Part shown: in pieces, positions 43,801 to 54,340 of the stretch
Position numbering within the stretch: the stretch's first letter is position 1
Layout: every line of letters begins with the position of its first letter
Assembly (NCBI GenBank): GCA_905182405.1
Contig: CAJJBQ010000002.1
Coordinates: forward strand, 1,784,483-1,848,482
Source: Akkermansiaceae bacterium
Lineage (GTDB): Bacteria; Verrucomicrobiota; Verrucomicrobiia; Verrucomicrobiales; Akkermansiaceae
Direction of reading: 5' to 3'
DNA length: 64,000 bases
Notes under the pieces: model-generated
What the model saw: only the letters and a program-made list of their open reading frames with translations
The model's database searches: none
What the model was told of the DNA's origin: nothing
Made by a program: the position numbers and the translations under genes

Positions 43801-43853
43801 CCAATCCTCATTTAGAATTTCTAATTCTAGAATTTAGGATTTGAACGAAGTAA

Positions 43854-45971
<2,118 letters not shown>

Positions 45972-46384
45972 GATCTCAGGTTAAGGCCTCATTTCTTTCT
46001 GACAACCCTTCAAAAAATCAGGGGGAAAAAATCCTATAACTCATTACTAAACAGTGTTTTTTGTTTAAATTAAAAAGAAGCCGCTTTTGTTTGAACAAAT
46101 CCCGGGGTCTGGGATCTATCCATTTAAAGACCGTAACTTAGTCCTATTTTTTATGTAAGGGTGAACAGCAGTTTTAGCTTCCAAACGTTCGTTTTGAGGT
46201 CGATTAACTCAGCCGCAGGAGGTCTTCGGATCTTCTTCGGTCTTTTTTTATACCACCGGTGCAAGCGCCGCCTGAAAAAGAGTGTTAAAATGTCGGCCAT
46301 CAGACTTGCTCCCTCCCTCGGTTACCCCTTAACTCTGCCTTCCTAACTCGAGGGAGACATTTCCTCGACCACTTCATTTTCGAT
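45972..46384. other. AT-rich divergent intergenic region
   Basis: About 410 bases between two divergently transcribed genes. It has several A- and T-runs (46000-46160) and a T7 run near 46248 following imperfect GGTCTTCGGATCTTC-type repeats. It probably holds promoters for both neighbours. I see no tRNA, no clear terminator and no protein-like frame. A 61-codon frame (46161-46346) lacks protein-like composition. Confidence 0.4.
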
Positions 46385-48406
46385 ATGATTGAAAACATCC
46401 GCAAATACACCGGCCTCATGATCGTCGTGCTGGTCCTTCTCTTCATCGGCCTCGTCTTCCTTGGAGACACCGCTGCTAATGTTGCCGTGGGCAAGCCAGT
46501 CGCCTCCATCGACGGAAAAAAATACTCCGAAAAGGACTTCCGCCGCATGGCACTCAATCCTCTGGAGATCTCCGACCGCATCGGTGACCCTCGCAATCCC
46601 TTCGGAAGCATGTTGCCGGACGAAGCCCGCAAGCTCGCAACCCGCTATGTGGGCAATATCATCGAGGGCAATCCTTTCCTCGGAACCCGGACCGGTCTTC
46701 TCCGCTACATGAACATCACTCTCCAAGGTGATGAACCCCACCTTTTCCTCGCCAACCGCATCGCCGTGCAAAAAGCCGGTCTCGATTACGGTGCCACTCC
46801 CGGACCCGTCGAGACCGAGGAGTTCATCGAAGGAGTTCTCTTCGCCGCACCTGATGGAAACTTCGACCAAGCCGCTTACTCCGAATTCCTCGATGAGAAA
46901 ATCGGATCACTCGGAATCGGCACCCGCGGATTCAACGAATATGTCCGCGATCTCCTTACCGCCCAGAATCTCGCCAAACTCGTCAGCGGAGCCGTCTCCA
47001 TCGACCGCGCCGCCGCCCGCCAGATCTTCAGCAATCAGGAGCAGAAAATCAGCGCCCAACAGGTTATCCTCGAATCGACAGACTACGAGGGCGAGCAAAA
47101 TCCCACTGAGGAAGAGATCAAAGCTTACTGGGAAGAGAATCAGCAGAAGTATAACACCGACGAACGCCGGAAAATTTCCTACGTCTTCATCGAACCCGAT
47201 TGGGACGCTGTCCTCCTTAAAGCCGAGAACGACAAGAAAGCCGCCGAGACCGCGCGCAAGGCGCAGGAAGATCAAGCCAAGAAGGCTGAAGAAGCTGCCG
47301 CCAAGGCAAACAAGGACGCTGCCGAAAAAGAAAAAACCACAGAAAAGCCTGCTCCTACCGAAACTCCCGTTGAAGTTCCCGCACCTGTTGAGAATCCCAC
47401 TGAAGGTGCTGAAGGAGATATCGGAGCCCAAGGCGAGCCCGCCCCCAAACCTGATCAAGAAGCGCCCATCCCCGCGCTGCCTCCTGTTAATACGACAGAA
47501 GTTCCAGCCCCCGTCGTGAAGTCTGAGCCGCAGCCCGCTCCTGTCGCAAAGCCCGTCGCTCCCATCATTGAGAAGTCCGCCAAGGACAAGCTCAGCCCAC
47601 AGCAGAAAAAAGCCGCCGTTGATGCCCTTAATAAAACAGCTACCGACTTCTTCGATCCTCTCGTCGATCTCTCCGGCGCGACCTATGATGAACTCGCGGC
47701 AGAGCAAGGTCACAAGGTCATCTCCACCGAGTTCTTCGCCCAAAGCAATCCACCAAAAGAACTCGACCTCGACGCACTCGACAGTCCTATCGGAAAGCTC
47801 TCCGACATCGCCTTCGCCATCGACGCCGAGGCCAAGGACGACCAGCTCATCTCCGAGCCCTACAGCACCCCCGATGGCTGGTTCATCGGCCGCCTCGATG
47901 AAGTCGAAGCATCTCGTCCCCTCACCTACGAGGAAGCTAAGGTAAAAGCCACAGTCGACCTCAAAAAGAAGCTCGCCCGCGATAAACTTAAAGTCGAAGC
48001 AGAAGCCACCCACGCCAAGCTCGTCGCCGCCCTTGGCGAAAAGAAGTCCTTCGCCGAGGCTACCAAGGATTCCGAGCTCGAGGTTGAGGAACTCAAGGAA
48101 CTCGCCATTCAAGCCTCCCGTTTGGGTCAGCCCAATGTCTCACCTGCATTCGATGCCAGTCGCTACACCGACCCCGGCACCATCGCTGAGATCAAGTATC
48201 TCCCAAACGACGAGAACCCCGAGCGTGCTCTGATCATCTTCGTCGAAAAACGTGAAATCACCCTCGACGACGCCTTCAACGACAAGCTCGAGCAATTCAT
48301 CAAATCTCAGAACAACGGCCTCCGACTCGCCACCTTCCAAAACTGGCTCAAGGATCGCTACACTGAGAACGAAGCCGAATACATGGGCAGCACCGAGGAG
48401 CGCTAA
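46385..48406 (+). CDS. PpiD/SurA-like membrane-anchored foldase
   Basis: Probable periplasmic folding chaperone or peptidyl-prolyl isomerase. The 673-residue protein has one membrane helix at about residues 12-32 (LMIVVLVLLFIGLVFLGDT) and a SurA/PpiD-type N-terminal helical region (VASIDGKKYSEKDFRRMALN). It also has a parvulin-like region split by a long low-complexity segment (about 275-400), rich in Lys/Ala/Glu then Pro/Glu/Val (APTETPVEVPAPVENPTEG). The C-terminal part contains SEPYSTPDGWFIGRLDEVEA, matching the end of a rotamase domain. Whether the isomerase is active is doubtful. Confidence 0.75.
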   Translation: MIENIRKYTGLMIVVLVLLFIGLVFLGDTAANVAVGKPVASIDGKKYSEKDFRRMALNPLEISDRIGDPRNPFGSMLPDEARKLATRYVGNIIEGNPFLGTRTGLLRYMNITLQGDEPHLFLANRIAVQKAGLDYGATPGPVETEEFIEGVLFAAPDGNFDQAAYSEFLDEKIGSLGIGTRGFNEYVRDLLTAQNLAKLVSGAVSIDRAAARQIFSNQEQKISAQQVILESTDYEGEQNPTEEEIKAYWEENQQKYNTDERRKISYVFIEPDWDAVLLKAENDKKAAETARKAQEDQAKKAEEAAAKANKDAAEKEKTTEKPAPTETPVEVPAPVENPTEGAEGDIGAQGEPAPKPDQEAPIPALPPVNTTEVPAPVVKSEPQPAPVAKPVAPIIEKSAKDKLSPQQKKAAVDALNKTATDFFDPLVDLSGATYDELAAEQGHKVISTEFFAQSNPPKELDLDALDSPIGKLSDIAFAIDAEAKDDQLISEPYSTPDGWFIGRLDEVEASRPLTYEEAKVKATVDLKKKLARDKLKVEAEATHAKLVAALGEKKSFAEATKDSELEVEELKELAIQASRLGQPNVSPAFDASRYTDPGTIAEIKYLPNDENPERALIIFVEKREITLDDAFNDKLEQFIKSQNNGLRLATFQNWLKDRYTENEAEYMGSTEER

Positions 48407-48411
48407 TTCAA

Positions 48412-48762
48412 ATGTCCAATCCTGCCGCCAAGGACGCAGCCTTTGACAAAGGTCACACCCATCTCGCCCTCGGCGAGCTTGAAGAAGCCGAAGCTTCCTA
48501 CCGGAAAGCCGTGGGATTCGATGACGATTTCTTCGACGGCTGGCAGGCCCTCGGCATGGTCCTCCTGAAGCTCGAAAAAGTGAAAGAAGCCATCGGCTGC
48601 GGCATCAAAGCCACCCTCCTGGAGCCCGACGACCTTCTCGCCTGGACCGGCCTCTCCCAAATGTATGTCCGCGACGGCCAAATCGCTGAAGCCGAGCTCG
48701 CCAAAGGAAATGCCCGTATTCTCTCGATGGGAGGAAAGGTTACCAAGCTTGGGAAATCCTAA
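48412..48762 (+). CDS. Small TPR protein
   Basis: A 116-residue soluble protein almost entirely made of about three tetratricopeptide repeats, including HTHLALGELEEAEASYRKAV, FDGWQALGMVLLKLEKVKEA and LLAWTGLSQMYVRDGQIAEA. Probably a protein-interaction adaptor; the partner is unknown. It starts six bases after the foldase gene and ends 29 bases before metG, so all three may be one transcript. The short gap before metG holds the AT palindrome-like CTAAAATTTAG. Confidence 0.8.
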   Translation: MSNPAAKDAAFDKGHTHLALGELEEAEASYRKAVGFDDDFFDGWQALGMVLLKLEKVKEAIGCGIKATLLEPDDLLAWTGLSQMYVRDGQIAEAELAKGNARILSMGGKVTKLGKS

Positions 48763-48791
48763 TTTCTAAAATTTAGAGTTTTCTCACCCTC

Positions 48792-50354
48792 ATGAAATTC
48801 ATCACCACCGCCATCGACTACCCCAACGGCAAGCCCCACATCGGCCATGCCTACGAGAAGATCATCGCTGATGTCCTCACCCGCTATGAGCGTCTCAAAG
48901 GTGAAGAGGCCTACTACCTCACCGGCGTCGATCAGCATGGCCAAAAGATGGTGAAAACGGCCGAGGCCGAAGGCGTCAATGTCGCCACCCTCACCAAGCG
49001 CAACACGAAGCGCTTCATCAAGCTTTGGGAAAAACTCGACGTCAAATACGACGGCTGGGCCGAAACCACCGACGACCGCCACAAGACCTGCGTCCAAAAC
49101 ATCCTCACCGAACTCGAAGCCAAAGGCTCCCTCTACAAAAAGTCCTACGACGGATTCTACTCCGTCCGTCAGGAGCAATATCTCACCGACCGCGACCGCA
49201 ACGAAGCGGGTGAGTTCGGACCCGAGTGGGGCGAAGTCGAAAAACGCGAAGAAGAGAACTGGTATTTTAAGCTCTCCGAGCACGCCGAGTGGCTCAAGTC
49301 GACCGTCGAAAACGACGACCTGAAAATTATCCCTGAATTTCGCAAAAACGAAGTCCTCAACGCCATCGAGCGCGCTGGGGAAACCGACCTCTGCATCTCC
49401 CGCCCGAAAGAGCGCATGTCTTGGGGAATCCCCCTTCCCTTCGATCCTGACTTTGTCACCTACGTCTGGTTCGACGCCCTCATTAACTACATCTCCTTCG
49501 CCGGATATAAGAAGCCCGAAGGCTCCGACCTCCCCGACTTCGATGCCTTGTGGCCCGCCGACCTCCAGATCATAGGAAAAGACATTCTCGTCCCCGCGCA
49601 CGCCATCTACTGGCCCTGCATGCTCCACGCAATGGGTTTCGAAGCTGCAGAAATGCCCACTCTTTTAGTCCATGGATTCTGGAACATCCGCGGCGATAAA
49701 ATGTCCAAATCCCTCGGCAACATCGTCGACCCAGGCGAGCTCGCAGATAAGTTCGGCCCCGATACCGTCCGCTACTACCTCTGCCGCGACATCCACTCCG
49801 GCAAGGACAGCGACTTCGATATCGAGCGCCTCGTCATGATCTTCAACACCGAGCTCGCCAACGATCTCGGAAACCTCCTCAACCGCTCCATCAACCTCCT
49901 TAAGGGCGCTTGCGCTTCCACCGTCGCCTCCATCGACACCTTAGAAGAAGAGGACATCGCCCTCCGCGAATCCCTCGCAAAGTCCACTGCAGCCTACCGC
50001 GCCGCCATGGAAAACTGCGAAATCAGCGTCGCCCTCCAGGCCATCAACGACCACGTCACCCACTGCAACGGCTACCTTGAGCGCAGCCAACCTTGGACGA
50101 TGAAAAAAGACGAGAGCCTGCTCCCCCGAGTTGGCGAAATCCTGAGTCACACTGCCGAGTCCTGCGCCCACCTCGCCATCCTCCTTTCTCCCATCCTCCC
50201 AGCCGCCGCTGCAAAAATCTACGGCCAACTTAACAAACCAGGCTTCGCCGAACTTAACCTCGACGACCTCAAATGGGGACTCCTCGAAGCCGGCCACCTG
50301 ACCGGAAAGCCCAAGCCCGTCTTCCCCAGAATTCAGGTCGAAAATCCCGAGTAG
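48792..50354 (+). CDS. metG: Methionyl-tRNA synthetase (short, zinc-less type)
   Basis: Charges tRNA-Met. The 520-residue class I synthetase has ITTAIDYPNGKPHIGHAYEK (HIGH motif), VDQHGQKMVKTAEAEG, FWNIRGDKMSKSLGNIVDPG (KMSKS motif) and a C-terminal anticodon-binding helical bundle. Two notable absences: the Cys-x-x-Cys zinc knuckles of the connective peptide are not present (the region GFYSVRQEQYLTDRDRNEAG has no Cys), and there is no C-terminal tRNA-binding EMAP-like domain. Both occur in the shorter bacterial subgroup. Confidence 0.95.
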   Translation: MKFITTAIDYPNGKPHIGHAYEKIIADVLTRYERLKGEEAYYLTGVDQHGQKMVKTAEAEGVNVATLTKRNTKRFIKLWEKLDVKYDGWAETTDDRHKTCVQNILTELEAKGSLYKKSYDGFYSVRQEQYLTDRDRNEAGEFGPEWGEVEKREEENWYFKLSEHAEWLKSTVENDDLKIIPEFRKNEVLNAIERAGETDLCISRPKERMSWGIPLPFDPDFVTYVWFDALINYISFAGYKKPEGSDLPDFDALWPADLQIIGKDILVPAHAIYWPCMLHAMGFEAAEMPTLLVHGFWNIRGDKMSKSLGNIVDPGELADKFGPDTVRYYLCRDIHSGKDSDFDIERLVMIFNTELANDLGNLLNRSINLLKGACASTVASIDTLEEEDIALRESLAKSTAAYRAAMENCEISVALQAINDHVTHCNGYLERSQPWTMKKDESLLPRVGEILSHTAESCAHLAILLSPILPAAAAKIYGQLNKPGFAELNLDDLKWGLLEAGHLTGKPKPVFPRIQVENPE

Positions 50355-50397
50355 CAGAGGCATCCTGATTTTGTCTTCCCACCACCACCAAAGGAGC

Positions 50398-50414
50398 CGG
50401 GGCGTCCCGCCCCG
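50398..50414. repeat. GC-rich perfect hairpin, REP-like
   Basis: CGGGGCG and CGCCCCG form a perfect 7-base stem with a TCC loop, 43 bases after metG. No T-run follows. The shape resembles short intergenic palindromes (REP-like) that recur in some genomes, but I see only one copy in this window. Confidence 0.35.
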
Positions 50415-50440
50415 ATCAATCCCCTGAGTCCGCTAGGCCA

Positions 50441-50692
50441 AGGATAGCCCCATCCGAAATTCAAAAGAGCGACTACGACCTATCCCTCAACCGCTAAAAA
50501 GAGGCTAAATACGAAGCGATTCCCCACGATCCCCTCCAAGACATCCCTATCACATGTCGTGGGGCAACATTTGGCTCCATCAACATCTGCACTCCGAAGC
50601 CGTATACTACTGGGAACGCTATGGCTCTCGATGATCTGGATGGAGAAAAAGTAGGTTAGCAGTTTCTTGTCCACATCCTCAAAGGTCATCAC
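50441..50692 (+). pseudogene. Relics of type I restriction hsdM (C terminus) and hsdS
   Basis: From about 50450 the plus strand encodes IAPSEIQKSDYDLSLNR, then TAA (50495-50497), then KEAKYEAIPHDP. The YDLSLNRYKE pattern is a hallmark of the C terminus of type I modification subunit HsdM; here the Tyr codon has become a stop. In the same frame just after, ITCRGATFGSINICTPKPYT with TGNAMALDD, and then FLVHIL beyond a stop, resemble the target-recognition end of an HsdS specificity subunit. Both are far too short and broken to be functional. Confidence 0.6.
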
Positions 50693-50839
50693 TGGAGTCG
50701 CTCAACCGCAGATCACGCACTAAAAGCGCCAACGAGGCTGTTCCCGATCTTTACGATCATTGAGAAGCGGAAACCCGCACCGCACAGTGGTCTTTCCTAG
50801 CTATTTAAAAAAATCATTCCTCTCTTTTGAAATGCGGAG

Positions 50840-51280
50840 TGGGATAACCTCGACCGCCTTGATATTCAGAAACTCCGCGAAGGATAGCCTTTCACCCCCA
50901 AGGATATTACTGAACTCGAGAAAATGCTCGTCTCGCTCACCGAATCCCAAAGCGATAAACTCCTCAAAAACCTCCTGAAACGGAATCAGACGACAAGCCT
51001 TCCCCACCTTATCTGTAGCTGTGTCGGGATTGATCGCAAAGCTGTCAAAGGACGCTTTACCCACTTCCTTTTCGAAAGAAGCCTCAACCCGGGGCAAATC
51101 AGCTTCATCGAACTCATTATCGACCAGCTGACCGAAACCGGAATTCTCTCCCCCAGGGCACTCTACGAATAACCCTTTCTCGCCGTCCATGCCGGTGGCC
51201 CGGAAGCTCTTTTCCCCAACCCGAAAATCTTGGAGGGGCTGTTTGACCAAATTAATAGTCTATCAAACTTTGGTAGTTAA
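50840..51280 (+). pseudogene. Relic of type I restriction subunit hsdR (C terminus)
   Basis: The frame reads LDRLDIQKLREG, TAG at 50885-50887, then PFTPKDITELEKML, then GIDRKAVKGRFTHFL, LNPGQISFIELIIDQLTETG, ILSPRALYE, TAA at 51170-51172, PFLAVHAGGPEALFPN and EGLFDQINSL to TAA at 51278. This is the conserved C-terminal helical region of type I restriction HsdR (pattern PLTPADLAELE ... LNANQIEFI ... YE-x-PFTD-x-x-PGG). Two in-frame stops and loss of the helicase and nuclease domains show it is dead. Orientation agrees with the hsdM/hsdS relic just upstream. Confidence 0.65.
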
Positions 51281-51379
51281 GGGATCTCACTTCCGTTGAA
51301 GGTCATCCTCACGCACTTAAATTCTTGACTCCACACCCTCTCAACCGTATTCCCCGCGTTCCGAAATCTTTTTATTGTT

Positions 51380-51841
51380 ATGGCAGCCACTGAAGTAATT
51401 CTCCGCGAAAAAATTAATGGCCTCGGCGTCGAAGCTGAAGTCGTCAAAGTAAAGGCAGGCTATGCCCGCAATTTCCTGATCCCATCAGGCAAAGCTTACG
51501 AGGCGACCAAGGGAAACCTTCGTCAAATCGAGAACCTCGAGAAGACCCGCGTTAAGCGTGAAGCGACTGAGCTCACCATCGCTCAGGACCTCGCTGGTAA
51601 GATTGCCCGCCTCAAGCCCAAGTTTACTCTCGAGATCGGGGCCAACGGAAAAGCCTTCGGCTCCGTCACCTCTATCGACATCCACAAGGCTCTAGAGGCC
51701 AAAGGCATCATGATCGATCGCCACGCGATCCTCCTCGATAAGCCCATCAAGACCTCTGGTAAGAGCGACGTTGAAGTCAAGCTTCACGCTGACGTCACCA
51801 CCTCGCTGACCATCACGGTCGAGGCTCCTGTGGCTTCTTAA
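51380..51841 (+). CDS. rplI: 50S ribosomal protein L9
   Basis: Ribosomal protein binding 23S rRNA. The 153-residue protein has the N-terminal domain with VILREKINGLGVEAEVVKVK, the RNA-binding signature AGYARNFLIPSGKAYEATKG, the long connecting helix, and a C-terminal domain with IGANGKAFGSVTSIDIHKAL. Normal length. The usual partners rpsF, rpsR or ssb are not adjacent: the upstream side is the decayed restriction locus. A strong terminator follows. Confidence 0.96.
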   Translation: MAATEVILREKINGLGVEAEVVKVKAGYARNFLIPSGKAYEATKGNLRQIENLEKTRVKREATELTIAQDLAGKIARLKPKFTLEIGANGKAFGSVTSIDIHKALEAKGIMIDRHAILLDKPIKTSGKSDVEVKLHADVTTSLTITVEAPVAS

Positions 51842-51863
51842 CAAAAGCGACTCAAACACTTTC

Positions 51864-51899
51864 AAAAAGCCCGGTCGCATCACGCAGCCGGGCTTTTTT
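51864..51899 (+). terminator. Rho-independent terminator of rplI
   Basis: AAAAAGCCCGG and CCGGGCTTTTTT form a stem around a loop containing CGCATCACGCA, 23 bases after the rplI stop. The stem is GC-rich and ends in T6, the classic form. Confidence 0.9.
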
Positions 51900-51958
51900 G
51901 GGCACTCACACCCAGCTCTCCATCTCAAATTGAGGAAAGAACCACGAAAGGGATGAAA

Positions 51959-52680
51959 TTAGCGGAGTTTTCGACCTTTCGTCACTTTTACGGTTGAGAA
52001 AAAGGCCGCCTCCTGGGGCTCATCATTGACCCAAAGAGTGAGACGGGAAACGACTCCGTCAGCGGGAAGGAGCAGCTGCATGCGCGCTTCCTTGTTCCGC
52101 TTACCGGAGTTCCCAAACTCCATCGTCCACTCCCAATATCCCAGCCGACTCGACGCATTAATATGCGCATCAAGCCGCGAGCCAGAGAGATCGAGATCGG
52201 CCACCCGACCCACGACACCATCACCGCCAAGATCTTCATCCAGGGTCACTCCTCTTGATTGCGACCGACCTCCCAACCAATCAGGGAGAACGCCACCGTC
52301 GCCAGGCACATTAAATGACCTCCCGGTCGCGGGTCCTCTTTTACAACCGCGTGACGTAGGACGGTCCTTCCACGATCAACAAAAGACCAAGCCCCAAAAG
52401 TATCCCAATAAGCCAAGGCCCGCGATGACGCTCAAGATTGGTAGAGCGAAGAAAACCGTAGAAGAGATAGAGAGGCGCAGCAGCCGTCGCCATACAGATC
52501 GGAAAAAGAGGAATGGCGAGTATGCCAATCCCCATCGTGTAGACGATACACAGCCCGTAGCCGAGAAAACCAATCACAAGGACTGGAAGAAGAAGAAGAC
52601 TCCAATATCCGGCCACCACCAAACCAGCGCCGCGAAGAATCGAAAGCCAAGCTACCTTGCTATGCAAGCTAAAGATCCCT
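51959..52680 (-). pseudogene. Relic of a VIT-domain integral membrane protein
   Basis: Two minus-strand pieces in different frames. The upstream piece (about 52690 to 52341) encodes a run of membrane helices (GLVVAGYWSLLLLPVLVIGF, LAIPLFPICMATAAAPLYLF, IGILLGLGLLLIVEGPS). The downstream piece (52309 to 51959) encodes LGGDGVVGRVADLDLSGSRLD, GYWEWTMEFGN, MQLLLPADGVVSRLTLWVND and EPQEAAFF. The last segments match the start of a vault/inter-alpha-trypsin (VIT) domain, which then stops early. The layout recalls VIT proteins linked to exosortase systems (MSEP-CTERM type, from memory). A frameshift or deletion near 52310-52340 and the truncation mark decay. Confidence 0.55.
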
Positions 52681-53510
52681 TTCGATGTCCCAAAAAAACT
52701 TCGTGCTTCAAACTTCCTCCTCCCAACACCAAACTTCCAAATGTGATCGGCATTCTGGATTCTGGCGTCGGAGGACTCTCCGTCCTTCGGGAAATCCACA
52801 CCCTTCTCCCAGGCCATTCGCTCACCTACATTGGCGACTCCGCATGGTGCCCCTACGGCCCAAAATCCTATTCTGAAATCCAATCCCGCGTCTTCATGCT
52901 CTCGGATTGGCTCCTCGCCCAGGGAGCAGAAATGATCGTCGTCGCCTGCAATTCGGCCACCATCGCCGCCATCCGCACCCTCCGTAATCGTTACGACATC
53001 CCTTTCATTGGAATGGAGCCCGGCGTGAAGCCTGCCGCCGAAATCACCCGCTCGAAGACCATTGGCGTCCTCGCTACCGAAGCCTCCCTCAGCGGCGAAA
53101 AATTCCGACAACTCGTCGAGACCCATGCCCCCGGCCTCAAAGTCATCACTCAGCCCTGCCCCAAATTTGTCCAACTCGTCGAAGCAGGAACCCTCTCGGG
53201 CCCCGAAGTCACGGGCGCCATTTTAGAATACACCCACGACATGGTCCAAGCCGGAGCCGACACCCTCATCCTCGGTTGCACCCACTATCCCTTTCTAAAA
53301 AGTGCCATCGAAAAGACCATCCCGAATCATATTCAACTCATCGATACCGGACCCGCCGTAGCCCGTCGCGTCTCCGGGCACCACCCATCAAAAGACGCCG
53401 ATCCACAGATTCACCTTCACACCACCGGCCCTATGAGCGAACTTAGGCGCCTCCTCCCTCTCCTCTGCCCCACACTCACCGCAAGCTGCCATTCTTTCCC
53501 CCTATCATGA
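52662..53510 (+). CDS. murI: Glutamate racemase
   Basis: Provides D-glutamate for peptidoglycan. Conserved parts: IGILDSGVGGLSVLREI with the catalytic Asp/Ser, YIGDSAWCPYGPKS, VVACNSATIAAI with the first catalytic Cys, and LILGCTHYPFL with the second Cys-Thr-His. ATG 52662 gives 282 residues, with a 27-residue N-terminal extension before the conserved core. GTG 52743 would give 255 residues and start right at the core; it is a serious alternative. The 5' end overlaps the VIT-protein relic on the other strand. The stop overlaps the next gene by four bases. Confidence 0.92.
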   Translation: MQAKDPFRCPKKTSCFKLPPPNTKLPNVIGILDSGVGGLSVLREIHTLLPGHSLTYIGDSAWCPYGPKSYSEIQSRVFMLSDWLLAQGAEMIVVACNSATIAAIRTLRNRYDIPFIGMEPGVKPAAEITRSKTIGVLATEASLSGEKFRQLVETHAPGLKVITQPCPKFVQLVEAGTLSGPEVTGAILEYTHDMVQAGADTLILGCTHYPFLKSAIEKTIPNHIQLIDTGPAVARRVSGHHPSKDADPQIHLHTTGPMSELRRLLPLLCPTLTASCHSFPLS

Positions 53511-54340
53511 AAATCCTCCCACTCACGGCCACCCTCGTTTTATTGGCTACCCTCATTTTTTTTCTCTGGAAACCACCCAGCGGTGAAAACGACACAAAGC
53601 CCTCTGACACCCAGGAAAAGTCGTCCACCTCCAAAGCAGAAGAAACCAAGTCTCCTATTTCAGAGAAGACCGCACTCGATCAAGCAGAAAAAGAGAGGCC
53701 TGATCACGGCCACTACTCCCTTGGGGAAAAAACCCGCGATGGCACCGGAAAATATTACATGGATCGCGAAATCGCCCAAGTCATGGGCCACCCCGCCATC
53801 AGATGGCTCGAGAGGGACAATCGCGAGGAAGAAGAAGCGCCCTCGAAAGCCATCCAACTCCTCAAGCTAGCCCCCGATGCCGTCATTGCCGACATCGGAG
53901 CGGGTTCCGGCTACTACACCTTCCGCCTTGCCGCCCAACATCCGAAGGGCCAAGTCATCGCCGTCGATATCCAACCCGAGATGGTCAGCTATCTCGAATC
54001 AGAAAAGAAGCACCTCAAGGTCGAAAATGTCTCCGCTCACTTGGGCCAAATTGACGACACCCTTCTCGCGAAAGACTCAATCGATGCAGCCATCATGGTG
54101 GATGCCTACCACGAATTCTCACACCCCTATGAAATGGTCCGCTCCATCGCGAAAGCACTTCGTCCCGGGGGCCGACTTTTCCTCCTCGAATATCGCGCCG
54201 AGGACCCCACCGTCGCGATCAAGCCTCTCCATAAAATGACCCAGGCACAAGCGATCGCCGAAATCGAAGCAACAGGATTAAAATGGTCCGAAACCAAGCA
54301 CGACCTCCCTTGGCAGCACTTTATGATCTTCGAAAAATAA
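53507..54340 (+). CDS. Membrane-anchored class I methyltransferase
   Basis: SAM-dependent methyltransferase of unknown substrate. The 277-residue protein starts with a hydrophobic anchor or signal (about residues 5-22) and a Lys/Ser/Glu-rich spacer to about 60. The Rossmann-type domain has ADIGAGSGYYTFRLA (motif I), VIAVDIQPEMVSYL, IMVDAYHEFSHPYEM and LRPGGRLFLLEYRAED. Methyltransferases with an export signal are uncommon, because SAM is cytosolic; either the anchor leaves the domain inside or the protein has another use. Overlaps murI by four bases and tilS by one. Confidence 0.83.
   Translation: MKILPLTATLVLLATLIFFLWKPPSGENDTKPSDTQEKSSTSKAEETKSPISEKTALDQAEKERPDHGHYSLGEKTRDGTGKYYMDREIAQVMGHPAIRWLERDNREEEEAPSKAIQLLKLAPDAVIADIGAGSGYYTFRLAAQHPKGQVIAVDIQPEMVSYLESEKKHLKVENVSAHLGQIDDTLLAKDSIDAAIMVDAYHEFSHPYEMVRSIAKALRPGGRLFLLEYRAEDPTVAIKPLHKMTQAQAIAEIEATGLKWSETKHDLPWQHFMIFEK

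Noticed and set aside
46907..48112. 401-codon minus-strand frame opposite the PpiD-like gene
   Set aside because: Gly/Phe/Leu-rich shadow of a low-complexity coding region, with no signal or motif.
50480..50692. Minus-strand frame with RLRSADVDGAK, which looked like an HsdS motif
   Set aside because: The plus strand gives a longer HsdS-like match that is collinear with the hsdM and hsdR relics, so the antisense match is probably chance.
52026..52661. Upstream extension of the murI frame to a 494-residue protein
   Set aside because: The extension is Arg/Pro/Ser-rich and is the shadow of the VIT relic; glutamate racemases are about 260-280 residues.
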